A DNA stretch of 64,000 bases from Rhizopus sp. PT2906 (lineage: Eukaryota; Mucoromycota; Mucoromycetes; Mucorales; Rhizopodaceae). Within the stretch, counting starts at the first letter, position 1, and every line of letters begins with the position of its first letter. Below, piece by piece: positions 1 to 10,600 of the stretch. The notes beneath the pieces are model-generated. The model had not been told where the DNA came from. It was given only the letters and a program-made list of their open reading frames with translations, and ran no database searches. The position numbers and the translations under genes are program-made. The stretch is from the NCBI GenBank assembly GCA_025529335.1, contig JAMYHX010000008.1:215146-279145 (forward strand), given 5' to 3'.

Positions 1-1154
1 CCAGGTTGAAAGCAATTAGAGCTTATCATTTCCTTTATAACACCACAGAATTGATGAAGCATGCCTGTTGCATTTCTGGAAACATCTATAGCAAACATAT
101 AATGCAAAGGACGAGGCTGAACGCCCAACCAATACTCTTCAGGTACTTGAAATTCCACGGATCCATACATCAGTTCAGGATGTTGATCCATATCCATTCT
201 TCTACCAGATACAACATCCACTGGACAGAATTGGTGCTCAGGCACAATATTGGTAAACTCACACAAGTTACAAATAAACTTTCTTCCTGCATCAATGTAC
301 TGACACCAAGGATTGATGTATCCTTTACAACGATTACAGCGTACAGGGCTATCTGTAGAGAGCGGTATTAATGGAACCTTTGCATCTTCAGGGTGGAGTT
401 GAGCGAGGGGTTGGATAATGATGCCAAATGGAAGCCCCGTATCTTGTACAAGGCTGCTGTCACTGGGTATATCTCTCAATGTGGGTCGCATAAACCGAGG
501 ATTACAATTGCCCTGATCGATACATTTGAAGTTGGTGCTGGCAAGAGGCGGTGCTTCCTCTGTGCAAGTACCATAGTAGTAGTCAGGTCGTTCGCAACGA
601 TCAGCATCACGGACCTGAAGTTCCACAGGTGACGGTAATAGGTTTGGATCAATACGTGGCTTTTTTGTCTGAGGTGGGAGACCAAGAGGTGTCTGTTGAT
701 TAACTTGGGCGATCGGTGGATTGTTATAGTTGTTGGGCAGCCGAGGTGGAGCTTGTGGTGTTGGTGGTATTGGTGCATATGCTCGACGTGAACGACCAGC
801 CCTCTTTATAAAAAAAGATTTATTTCTCTGAAAGTCATTCTGAGTAAAGGGGGGGGGAGTTACCTGGGAATCAGAATGAATATTCATATTACTTATGCTA
901 TTTGCTAGCTGATCAGCATTGTGTTGAGGTGCGCTAGAATGAGTCAATGGTTGAGCTAACATTTAGGTAAGTTCTCTTTTGCAATAAGAATATTCATCAA
1001 AATGCATAGATCTATAATTACCTGGTTGAGATCTTGCAGCTGGCTGACCTTGTTGTGTGAACTGAGGAGGAATATTATGTGCCCCATAGGGATGCTGATG
1101 ACTACCTGGTGGAGGCTGTGTCATTGTTGGCGCGCGAAACTGGGAATTGTCCAT
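1..1154 (-). CDS. SEC24: Sec24-family COPII coat subunit, 5' part
   Basis: N-terminal part of a Sec24 cargo adaptor of the COPII coat, which packages cargo at ER exit sites. The gene runs off the left edge. Exons on the minus strand are 1154-1022, 955-864 and 803 to the edge, and all phases agree. The protein starts with a Pro/Gln/Asn-rich disordered region, then a KPRIDP(N)LLPSP-type segment typical of Sec24. Next comes the Sec23/Sec24 zinc finger, visible as RCNRCKGYINPW and, downstream, CNLCEFTN. The start of the trunk (DVSRNA) follows. The wording around the zinc finger favours the Sec24C/D (Lst1/Sfb3) branch, but I cannot separate paralogues. The start codon lies within about 80 bp of the end of a decayed DIRS element, so the promoter may lie inside or beyond that element. 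Confidence 0.93.
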
Positions 1155-1164
1155 AGAGGCCTTG

Positions 1165-2600
1165 ATAAGAAAAGTTTAATATTTTGAATATTTCAATTGT
1201 CCACTTTTGGTATAAGCGGAGATGGACTTCGGATGCGGTATGATTTTCTGGATAAAAAGAAAAAATGGAATCGGTAATCTTCTTGCTGTCAACGTGCTGG
1301 TGAGGTGGTTTGTAGTAGAAACGTTCGAACGTGTTGGCAGACAGACTCCAGTTGGCATGCTTCTTTATCTTATCTATCTCGTTGCCTAATTCGGCGGCCA
1401 TCGTGCTGCTTACTGAACCTATTGAATATGGGCCATATGTTTTTGTATCTATCCCTGTAGCTTGCATGTGTTTCCTAACGATACTTGCTATTGAAATTGG
1501 ATTGAATGGTCGAAATTTGCTGGGCTCCATCAAGTATGTCAGGAATAGTGAACGATCTTTGGGGAGCTCGTTACGAAGGTGCCCGGCCTTGGTAATAAAA
1601 AGCCATGTCGTTCTTACTGGGCACATAGATTCAAGATCTATTCGTCCAAGTTTTGCTGACTTAGTTTGAGCTTTCTATGATTGTCTAATGTATAGTGTCA
1701 TGCAGAGCACCTTTTGGTTTCTAGAGCTACTGTTATTTTCGAAAGTGAATTCTACGTTTCTAAGTTATAAGGTGTCTATATCCGAACGTGGGCGGAACAT
1801 TGTTGAAATACAAAGCAGCAGGATCACATTGTCTTGTAATTGAGTGAGAGACAAAGAGTCATTATCTTGAAAATGGCAAACTAAGTATTGTAACAACATA
1901 TTCAGGTCCCAAGTTGACGTTTCTTGTTTCGAGGGCAGCTTGACTTCGGATTTCTTCTTGGCTGTGGAGAAATTTTGAATGAGCTGTTGATTCGCTAATG
2001 GTTGTTTATCCTTGTGTATGACATTGAAAACAGATGCAATAGATGATCTCAACACGTTTAAGTACTGATGTGAATAATATTGATGAGCCACTAGAAACCG
2101 TAACACATTCTTGGGTTCGTATTCCCGAGGGCTAACCGGAGGGTGTTGTTGTTGGCACCATTTTGTCCATAAGCTCCATCCTCTGTTGTATAGCTAGTGT
2201 ATACGTCTTCGGTGGGCGTGTTGTAAAAACTGAATGCCGCTTTCGTCCAGGTCATCACTTTTGTTGTGCGCTGAGATAATCTCCAGGCGGCTAAAGTCCA
2301 CGTTTTGTTGAGTTTCATGATCAGAGAGGGCTCTTTTGGTTATTGAACATTTGTAGAGCCTTCGGTATGAGTTTCCACGGGGGATGAATATATAAATCTC
2401 TGAGAGGCAATTGTTGTCGAAATGCATCCGTCGCTGCTGCTTCTGGATCCGGATTGAGGCTCCAAAATATTGGTAATTGACGATTGTGGCGAGCTGCGAA
2501 TGCATCTATTTTTCGTCTCCCCCAGCGTTGCTGGATCATTTCGAAATACTTCCTGGGAAGTTTCCGCTCGTATACTCTTACGACCATCTTTTGCGGACAT
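1165..2600 (-). mobile_element. Decayed DIRS-type retroelement (RNase H end plus tyrosine recombinase)
   Basis: Minus-strand relic of a tyrosine-recombinase retrotransposon. Reading from 2587 down, the first block has the RNase H-like region of DIRS elements (KIDAFAARHNRQLP, LNPDPEA, ATDAF, YIHPPWKLIP). The next blocks (2106-1765 and 1626-1165) give a tyrosine recombinase: RPRSD near 1780, then TMAAELG, KKHANWSL and the C-terminal NTFERFYYKP box with the nucleophile tyrosine. The frame is broken several times between 2320 and 1626. The usual HxxR box reads YSIGS, so the catalytic His and second Arg appear lost. Gag and most of the reverse transcriptase are missing, and no terminal or internal complementary repeats were found. 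It sits between the divergent SEC24 and HEL2 starts. An inactive copy. Confidence 0.8.
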
Positions 2601-2681
2601 TTAAATTAATGATTACCATTGGTTAAATGAACTCATATATAGACACAAGCCAGAAAAGATTTTTCATTTATTTCTTCCACC

Positions 2682-4526
2682 ATGCCAACCTCAAACAAGA
2701 AGCAGACAAAGAAGCAAGTAGAACAAGAGGAATCTGACTCTGAGGAGCTTTGCTTCATTTGTGCTGAACCAGTAATCACCTATGCAGTGGGTGATTGTGA
2801 CCATAGAACTTGTCATCGTTGCGCACTTCGTTTAAGAGCTTTGTATGAGACCAAAAACTGCACTTATTGTAAAGTAAGTTGGGGAAAGCATAAAAGAGAT
2901 GGAGAAATAACTTGTCTAGCTCCTAGGCTGAGCAAACGGTCGTCATTTTCACCAAAGAAGCTGAGAAACCGTTTAATGACTATGTAGAAAGCGATACACC
3001 TTTTGTAGACAAGAAGCTAAACATCAAATTTGAAACACAAGACATGTACAAGGATTCGATTCATATGCTAAAGCATAATTGCCCTGAGAAAAATTGTGCC
3101 GAGTGCTCCAATAATTGGCCAGAATTAAAGCTTCATGTTAGAAAGGAACATAATCTCAACTTTTGGTAAAGATCATGATTTTTCTTTATTCGATTTTCGC
3201 TAACAATGAAATCAGTGATCTTTGCATAGATCATAAAAAAGTATTTCCCTTTGAACACACCTTGTATACCTCTGAGCAGCTGATACAGCATTACAAAGAA
3301 GGGGATAAGAAGTTTATCAAGAACGATGAAAGTGGATTCTCTGGTCACCCTGAATGTCAATTTTGTAAAAAGTACTTTTTCGGAAGCGATGAATTGTATG
3401 TACATTGTCGAGATAACCATGAACAGTGCTTTCTTTGTGTAAGAAATGGAATACGCCATCAGTATTATGTCAATTATGCCAGTCTCGAGCAGCATTTCAA
3501 GAAGGATCATTACATGTGCCTGTATCCTCAGTGTCTCGAAAAGAAGTTTATAGTGTTTGATTCATCAATAGATCTGATAGGCCATGAAGTAGAGGTTCAT
3601 GGAGAAAGTACATCTGGATTACAGAGAAGCATGCAAATGGGTGCACGTCGAATCGATTTAAACTTTCAGTATGATCAACCAAGGTCATCTCGTGCCAATG
3701 GAAATAGGAACGAAAACACCAGGAGCAATAGTACAGGCACCAGTAGCAATGTATCATTATCCACGAACGATTTCCCCAGCATACAGAGCACCGCACGCTC
3801 TTCAAATGTTACAATCGCAACTCAATCTCGGGCTGTTCCTGGAGCGCCCAATCGAAAAAAGGATAAGCAAAAGGCAGTGCAGAAACCTACTGGGTTTGGA
3901 GCCCTTTCTCCTGTTGAAACTGGATCACCTTCGACCTCAGGCACAGTTACACCTGGTGCCACAGGATCATCAGCTGCGGAGGCACCAGTAGTAGCATCAC
4001 ATGCAGCGTTTTTAGCAAAACTTGAAGATATATTACAAAGCAAGCAGAAAGTAACCGAATTTAGAAAATTAACAGGCGCCTTTAGAAAAGGCATGATTGA
4101 TGCAGATGCCTATGTAAATCAAGTTGTCTTATTGGCAAATAATCATGTTGAAAAATCAAACAAGATATTCAAGGGCGTAGAACATTTGTTAGATATTGAA
4201 GAAAAGAAATGGGAAATGATCCGTGCCTGGAGAAATAAGCATACGGCGGTAAGAAAAAAAAAAACTCTACCTTTTTAGAACGGTAATTAATCATATCACA
4301 GATGACCCAATTTCCTGCACTAGAACCAAGCGGACGCCCAGCCTCAAGCACAGTTAAAAAATCCAGAGTGTTGGTGATAAAGGATACCAAGACCAACAAA
4401 CCAAACAAGTCAATGCAAAAGACTGCCTGGAGTAGTAGTAATGGTAGTAGTAGCAATAGTAGTAGTAGTAGCAATGGTAGTAGTAGTACTACTACTACTT
4501 ATAGTAAATCGACAAAAAAGTCAACA

Positions 4527-4558
<32 letters not shown>

Positions 4559-4835
4559 TAATCAATCCAGTACAAGCCGGCATGGTTCACCTACGTCAAC
4601 ACCTAGTTCTAGTACACCTACTCTTTTAGAGAATCAAGCATTCCCATCTTTACCTACCGCAGCACCTAAACATCAAGAAATATTAAATATAAGACGTAAT
4701 ACACAGAGAACACAAAGTGTTTGGGATGGAAATACCAGCCAGATAGAAGAAGATGATCAAGTGATTGATTCATCCATAGACAAGAAGAAGAAGAAGGGTA
4801 GAAAAAATAAAGTGTTGCTGAGAGTTGGCCTATAA
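2682..4835 (+). CDS. HEL2: Hel2/ZNF598-type RING E3 ubiquitin ligase
   Basis: E3 ligase that detects collided ribosomes and ubiquitinates small-subunit proteins to start ribosome-associated quality control. Exons 2682-2873, 2927-3165, 3216-4248 and 4302-4835 join in phase to 665 codons. An N-terminal RING finger has Cys/His ligands at about residues 24, 27, 39, 41, 44, 47, 60 and 63. It is followed by the family's tandem C2H2 fingers (LHVRKEH, CDLCIDHKKVFPFEH, CQFCKKYFFG, CFLCVRNG). The C-terminal half is low complexity but keeps the family's FPALEPSGRP motif and a basic KKKKKGRKNK tail. Poly-Ser and poly-Asn tracts are coded by trinucleotide repeats. The stop codon is only 75 bp before the next start on the same strand. 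Confidence 0.93.
4431..4561 (+). repeat. AGT and AAT trinucleotide microsatellites in HEL2
   Basis: Two in-frame microsatellites inside the last HEL2 exon: an imperfect (AGT)n tract coding Ser/Asn, then an (AAT)n tract coding about a dozen Asn. Likely length-polymorphic between strains, without changing frame. Confidence 0.9.
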
Positions 4836-4910
4836 TTGAATAAACTGAGTTTCTTTTTATTGTTTATTTGTATCTTTTTTTTCTCCTTGTAAATTTTTTC
4901 TTGTGTTAAA

Positions 4911-7527
4911 ATGAAGTTGTATGACATGTTTAGTCAAAAGCAAATCACCCCACCGCCTAATCTACCTTTAGCCTCCAACTCAAGTAATTCATAATATATA
5001 TGTAGTCTATATATATATATGTGCTTATTAGCTTATATTGTCATAGGCTTGTTCAACATATCAACCAACTTTCAACAGGACGTCTTTACTACCAAAATTG
5101 AGGTATAGCATATATATATATATATATAACATTACTCTTTTTCTTATTTTTCTTATTGTTTTATAAAAAAAAAAAAAAACAGCAAATGTTGATTGAACTA
5201 AATCGACTTGTTAATCAAGCAGGCGATATTCCATTTTCCTTATTGCCACCACATCACGATGTCATCTTGGTCATGCGTCAGATCCCTCTCTTGATCAACC
5301 AAAGTTCTACACCTTTACTACTTTATTCAGTTGTCGAAAGAGTCATGTGTCAGTTATATCAATCAACAACACCTTTAGCTATTGAAGTCTATTGTCGATT
5401 CCTTCAAATATTGATGGACCTTTCGGCCACTGTCTCAAAAGATATCCTTTCTTGGATACTTTATTCAGATGATCCAGTAAGAGGACACGATGGCACCAAT
5501 CAGAGATGGACATCTAACATTCGTTATAGAGAAAATATAATGCGAGAGTGATGAGTGCCCTGATAAAATCAGGATTGGTACGCATAGAAGAGTTTGATAC
5601 TCAGTTGTCAAAACAGTTGGATCAGTCACAAGACCCTCAGCTCATTGAGTTTGCTGTCACATTATTAAGACTCTGTATGCTTATGCTTCACCCCATTAGT
5701 TCAATAGATGACCATTTATTGACGATTAGAGCACTCACGCGATTGGATCATGCCTTGTAAGTTACGGTTATTCTTATTTGTGGATTGCTGATAGTCTTTT
5801 TTTTTTTTGAAGGGCAAAGGAGTTAATTCAGGAATTGGAAGGTCAATGGACAGCGAAATATAAGAACCCAAAGAATGATACATTCACTCTCAGACTCTTG
5901 TTTGCTGAATGGATTCGATTATACAAGCATGCACTTACAGCAAACAGCACATACCATCAATTTGCGAAAAAAGTATTTATTAAACAAGTATTGACTGTAT
6001 GCTTATTGCTATTATTGCTATTATCATTAGATCATGAAGACTGTGACAAATAATCCAGATAGAATGTGCTTCTTTTTTAGACTTTGCACAGAAGTCTGTG
6101 TAGAATTATATCAGTCAACCAAGTCTCATTGCATTGACGCCTATAGCAAACTTGTGAGTAACATCATTCGGATTAATCAAGACTCGATCAAGATATCCTG
6201 TCAAGTACTATCTATCACTGTTCTCGTGATTGCCGAACACCATGAGAAATTAGGCACTCAATTTAATCAAAAGCCATTCTTAAAGCTGTTGGGATCACTG
6301 TTTATTGAGCTGAACAATGTGAATGATAGAGAGAGCTTTATCGGAATTTACGGGTAGATTGATCCATACAGTAAAATGTAGATCCAACCTAATGCTTTTT
6401 CTTTTTATAGAGATGTGCTCTATACACTTCGACCATTAAAGTTCCCTGGATTTGCTTATTCTTGGCTACAACTATTCTCTCATCGACTCTTTTTACCTTT
6501 ACTGCTCAAAGAAGAAAACGAAGGCTGGACGATTTGTTACAAGCTCATGTCGGCACTGCTTTCTTTTATAACCGTGCTGCTCACACCGACAGAAGAGCCC
6601 GCGAGATTGTCAAGATCAGCCAAGGCGTTTTATCAAGGTTCACTTAGATTTTTGGTGGTTATGCTACATGATTACCCTGAATTCCTTTGCGAGCACTACT
6701 TTTCGTTTATCCAGTTACTGCCATTAAGTTGCGTGCAGCTTAGGAATGTCATCTTGAGTGCATTCCCTCGCACTATGATATTGCCGGATCCATTTACGAT
6801 CTCACTAGGTTACGTTGCCAACAACACAACCAAACCAAAGCTGCTACAGATGAAAGAAGAGGATGCATTGATTGAGATTGGCGCTTATCTGACAACCAAA
6901 CAGAGTAAGATGTCGATTGGTAATAGTCTGGTTAGCTATATATCTTCACGAGATGAGAAGCAGACATGTGACGTTGAAAGGATACAAAGGCTTGTGTTTT
7001 ATGTGGGAAGCCATACAACAGTGGATACAAAGAAACCATTGTCTGAAAACCCAGCTATTCAGATCTACAAGTATCTACTGGCACATTTTTCATCCACTGG
7101 AAATAGTTTTGGACAATATGCGCTGTTGAACTGCATTGCCGATCATTTACGGTATCCCAACAGCCATACTTATTTCTTCAGCATGGCCATCCTTCATCTA
7201 TTTAATTCACAATCACAACAGATCAAAGAACAGATAACAAGGCAAGTATTACATATAAAAAAGTGGATAAAAAAGTAATTAACATCATATATTCTATATA
7301 GAATATTACTAGAAAGGCTGATAGTGAATCGACCTCACCCATGGGGCCTGTTAACAACATTTGTTCAGCTCATCAAAGAGTCTCATTTTAAGGAAAATGA
7401 TTTTATCAGATGTTCACCAGATATTAGTCGTCTATTTGATAATGTGTCCAAGTAAGTATAAACGCTTACATTTGAATATGTCACTAATCTATGGAATACA
7501 CGTAGATCAATCCAACGCATGTCATAA
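4911..7527 (+). CDS. NOT1: Not1-like CCR4-NOT scaffold, C-terminal (SHD) part only
   Basis: Matches the C-terminal part of CNOT1/Not1, the scaffold of the CCR4-NOT deadenylase. This part includes the superfamily homology domain that docks NOT2 and NOT3. Exons: 4911-4983, 5047-5102, 5183-5476, 5530-5756, 5813-5987, 6031-6353, 6411-7241, 7302-7451, 7506-7527, giving 716 residues with all phases closed. Family hallmarks include WILYSDDP/RKYN, FRLCTEVCVELYQ, LKFPGFAYSW, LHDYPEFLCEHYF, LRNVILSAFP and VNRPHPWGLL. The intron at 7242-7301 has a GC donor; the nearby GT alternative breaks the frame. Full-length Not1 is about 2000 residues, and the MIF4G (CAF1-binding) and CAF40-binding regions have no coding space here because HEL2 ends at 4835. 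It is either a short paralogue or a split gene. Confidence 0.9.
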
Positions 7528-7620
7528 AATGAACAAAAAGAATCCTTATTTATTGTATTTCTGTATCTTCCTTTTTGATTTTTATGTGTCTTTTATTAGA
7601 ATAAACCCTCCTTAGCTTTC

Positions 7621-8206
7621 TTATTCGCCAAACAGTCTTCTGACACGCTTAAGTACGCTATCTTTCTCAGGGTCTACAAGCAAAAAAAAAAAAAAAATGA
7701 CGTTAGATAACTATAGACTATAGAAATGATAATACCATAAGGATGATCTTTGGAGGGTATCTCGAGTACAGCAGGGAATGCTTGGTTATGTCCGTCAACT
7801 AGTTCTCGAATATCTTCTGCAATCTATATTTATTTTAAGTAAAACGGACACAAGTAACTGTTAGTTGCTTACATGTTGGTTAATCAAAATGATGGCAATA
7901 TCTTTACGCTTTGTATATTCAATAAACGTTTCTTCAATAGTGCTCAAAGGGGTTTCTATTAAAGGTAAATATGAAGTAAAAGCGTATAATATTATATATT
8001 TACTAGCGTCTACTACCAAGAAGTTTCTCTTTTGTTGTTGATTTACATTACCAATGCCAGCGAGTAAGAGACCGGTGACAGAATCCTATAAAGTATATGA
8101 ATTCGTCTACTTTTTTCTCTCTAATATTTTGTATATACAATACCTCGTCACCGATAACTGCAATAAAGTTACGGTCTTTCTGAAGTGCTGCTCCTCCTCC
8201 AGACAT
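7621..8206 (-). CDS. VMA7: V-type proton ATPase subunit F
   Basis: Subunit F of the V1 sector, part of the central rotor stalk of the vacuolar proton pump. Exons on the minus strand: 8206-8144, 8085-8004, 7955-7873, 7823-7736, 7673-7621, giving 122 residues, the usual size. Conserved blocks cover the whole protein: IAVIGDEDSVTGLLLAGIG, NFLVVDA, IEETFIEYTKRKDIAIILIN, QHIAEDIRELVD and AVLEIPSKDHPYDPEKDS. The stop faces the Not1 stop 93 bp away. The start is 133 bp from the EAPP start on the other strand, so the two probably share a promoter. Confidence 0.96.
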
Positions 8207-8339
8207 TATGAATAACTATAAAAGGGGAAACCGTTTCATAACAAGAACATTGCAGTAAAAAGCCAGTCGCGCTAATTGAAATATTCATCCAATAGAATAC
8301 TCTTGTATCTCTCGAGTTTTTTTTTTTCTTTTCTCAATC
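8207..8339. promoter_or_regulatory. Bidirectional VMA7/EAPP promoter
   Basis: Only 133 bp separate the divergent start codons of VMA7 and the EAPP gene, so core promoters and 5' UTRs of both must fit here. A T-rich run lies just before the EAPP ATG. No clear TATA box was picked out. Confidence 0.6.
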
Positions 8340-9027
8340 ATGGACAACCAAGAGATGGATCGATCGAATGAACAAGAGTTTTATGATGATATTTATTTTG
8401 ACACGGACCAAGAAGACGAAGATGAATCTATGGGTTTAGGACTTCCCAACCAAAAAAAGAAAGAGTCAAGTAAGAAAAAGAAAAGTGTTTGTGTTTGCTG
8501 ATGTTGATTCTTTATGGTCAGAAAGTAAGAAAATACTGAGTAATGACGAGTTACTTTATGATCCAGAACTTGACGATAAAGATGAGGAATGGGTGAATGA
8601 ACAGATTGTTGGTTTGTATAGATATTTATAATATTCCTGTAATCTAAAATAACACAAAGTGATCTAATCTGTTAAAAAGCTGATTCTATGAATTCTATGA
8701 AAGGACAAGGAAAAACAGACGCCATACTCACTTGTCCTATGTGCTTTATAACATTATGCTATAGCTGTCAGAGGTAAAGCATAAAAAAAAAAAGAAAAGT
8801 TCAATTACATATCCTAATGCCATTATAGACATGAAAAGTACGCGGATCAATATAGAGCCATGTTTGTGCATAACTGTCACGTGATAAAAAATGAACGATT
8901 TAAACCAAAGGATGCTATGGAAGAAGAATATTACCACAAGGTTGTCTGTGATCAATGCGGTGTTCATGTTGCTATGATGGATCAAGATGAAGTTTACCAC
9001 TTTTTTAATGTGATTCCAACCACTTGA
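8340..9027 (+). CDS. EAPP: EAPP family protein (E2F-associated phosphoprotein)
   Basis: Small nuclear-type protein of the EAPP family, known in animals as an E2F partner; its fungal role is not established. Exons 8340-8469, 8522-8611, 8680-8773 and 8829-9027 code 170 residues. The acidic N-terminus carries DELLYDPELDDKDEEWV. The C-terminal half has the family's zinc-like module: LTCPMCF, LCYSCQRHEKYADQYRAMFV, a later CDQCGVHVA, and the family ending DEVYHFFNVIP. The last motif makes the assignment firm. The family is missing from common yeasts, in line with an early-diverging fungus. Confidence 0.9.
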
Positions 9028-9209
9028 AATATTCGGAAATCGAATATTGTCCCTCTCTTTAGAGTCCCTTTTCTTTTTTCTCCTCCTTCTCTTTTTATTC
9101 TTATACAATTAGAAATGAGTTGGAAGGTGTATATATAGACATTTTAAATACTGCACATTTTTGTATAAATTATGCTTAACTTATCATAATAAAGGGTTTT
9201 CAAAAAGCA

Positions 9210-10575
9210 ATGAGTCGTTTGCCTCATCAGATTATGGCAAAGAAACAAGATGGTAAAAAGAAGATATACTTGGTCATTCTGAAAAAATAACATACTTTAT
9301 AGCAACAAGAGATGTTGAGTTTATACAACATGAAAACCACTTTAATGAAACAATGAAATTGGTTGATACGCTAAAGGTTGAAGCACAAGCATTTCGTGAC
9401 CAAGTTGCTGGTATAAAAAAAAAAAAAAATAGTTGCATAAATAAGACTCATAACAAAGCGGCGCGTCAATAGTACTACTGTCCAATCAATATGATATAGC
9501 CTCTCTTGTCTCAGGCATCTATGGCCTAAGCTTGGAAACTTCAGAGCCTGTTCAGGACTCTGCTTTACAGGCTGTGAATGATGCGGAGGCAGCCATGGCC
9601 TACTGTCAAGACGAAATACTACCTCAGCTTGTAATGTATAAACTTATGACTTACTCCAGTCAGCTGACGTTTAGAGTAGGATACTATTGATCAACTTGTT
9701 GTTCGTCCTGCATTAGAACTTCATGAGATATCCAAAACGATACAAAAGACGATCGTGAAGCGTAACCACAAGATGGTTGATTACGATCGACATAGGGCCA
9801 GTCTAAACAAGCTCACAAGTAAGACTGAGCGTAGTATGAATGACGAAAAGGCAATCTTCAAGATACAGAGTCAACTAGAGACAGCAACACAAGATTACGA
9901 ATACCTCAATAATACCCTAAAGCACGAACTTCCGATTTTCTTTCAACTATTGTCACATTTAGTTCAACCTATCCTTGAGAACTTGTATCATCTGCAGACC
10001 AAGATTTATGGCATGATTTATGCAAGATGCTATGAATTGATGACAGCAAACCAACAACATTTTGTCACTCAGGGAATGGATATCCAAGGGGGATACCAAT
10101 GGAGATTAAATCATTACAACGGACAAGCAGAGATGGAGAAACTTGACTTGCTTCATGCTAAAGGGAAAGCGTGGTTAAATGGTAATAGAGAGACTATGTG
10201 TGTATGACGCCAGATATTCACATGTTCATCTCGTAGCTTCCGGTAGCACGGATAATTCCAAGTTTTCGCTTCAAGAAAGAGCCGCCTTAAAAAACACTAA
10301 TCACACTACTGCATCACATGCAGCCAATGACGAAACAATAAGGAAATATGTGGTGGCACTCTATGACTATGATGCACTTGCTGAAGGTGACTTGAGTTTT
10401 AGAAAGGATGATAAGATCGAACTAGTAAACAGAACTCAAGATGCCAATGACTGGTGGACAGGCAAATTGAGAGGACAGACAGGTGTATTCCCTGGTGAGT
10501 AACAAACAAACAAAGAGAAAAGAAAAAAAAAAGACTCTTATGTAAAATATAGGCAACTATGTTCAAGAGATATAA
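9210..10575 (+). CDS. BAR-SH3 (amphiphysin/Rvs167-Hob type) protein
   Basis: Membrane-bending adaptor for endocytosis and actin, of the Rvs167/Hob class. Exons 9210-9252, 9303-9410, 9473-9630, 9680-10181, 10237-10494 and 10553-10575 join to 363 residues. Residues from about 15 to 260 form the helical BAR domain (TRDVEFIQHENHF at its start, then long coiled-coil helices). A short linker leads to a C-terminal SH3 domain: YVVALYDYDALAEGDLSF, NDWWTGKLRGQTGVFPGNYV. For intron 9411-9472, the nearer acceptor at 9458 would hit a stop, so the acceptor at 9472 was used. The stop lies 25 bp from the PAK-like kinase stop on the other strand. Confidence 0.88.
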
Positions 10576-10600
10576 TAATCATATATATTTATTGTTGTTA

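Noticed and set aside
476..778. 100-codon open frame rich in His/Arg
   Set aside because: Out-of-phase shadow of the SEC24 third exon.
9411..9458. Shorter intron in the BAR-SH3 gene ending at 9458
   Set aside because: It would lead into a TAG stop after four codons; the acceptor at 9472 keeps the BAR frame.
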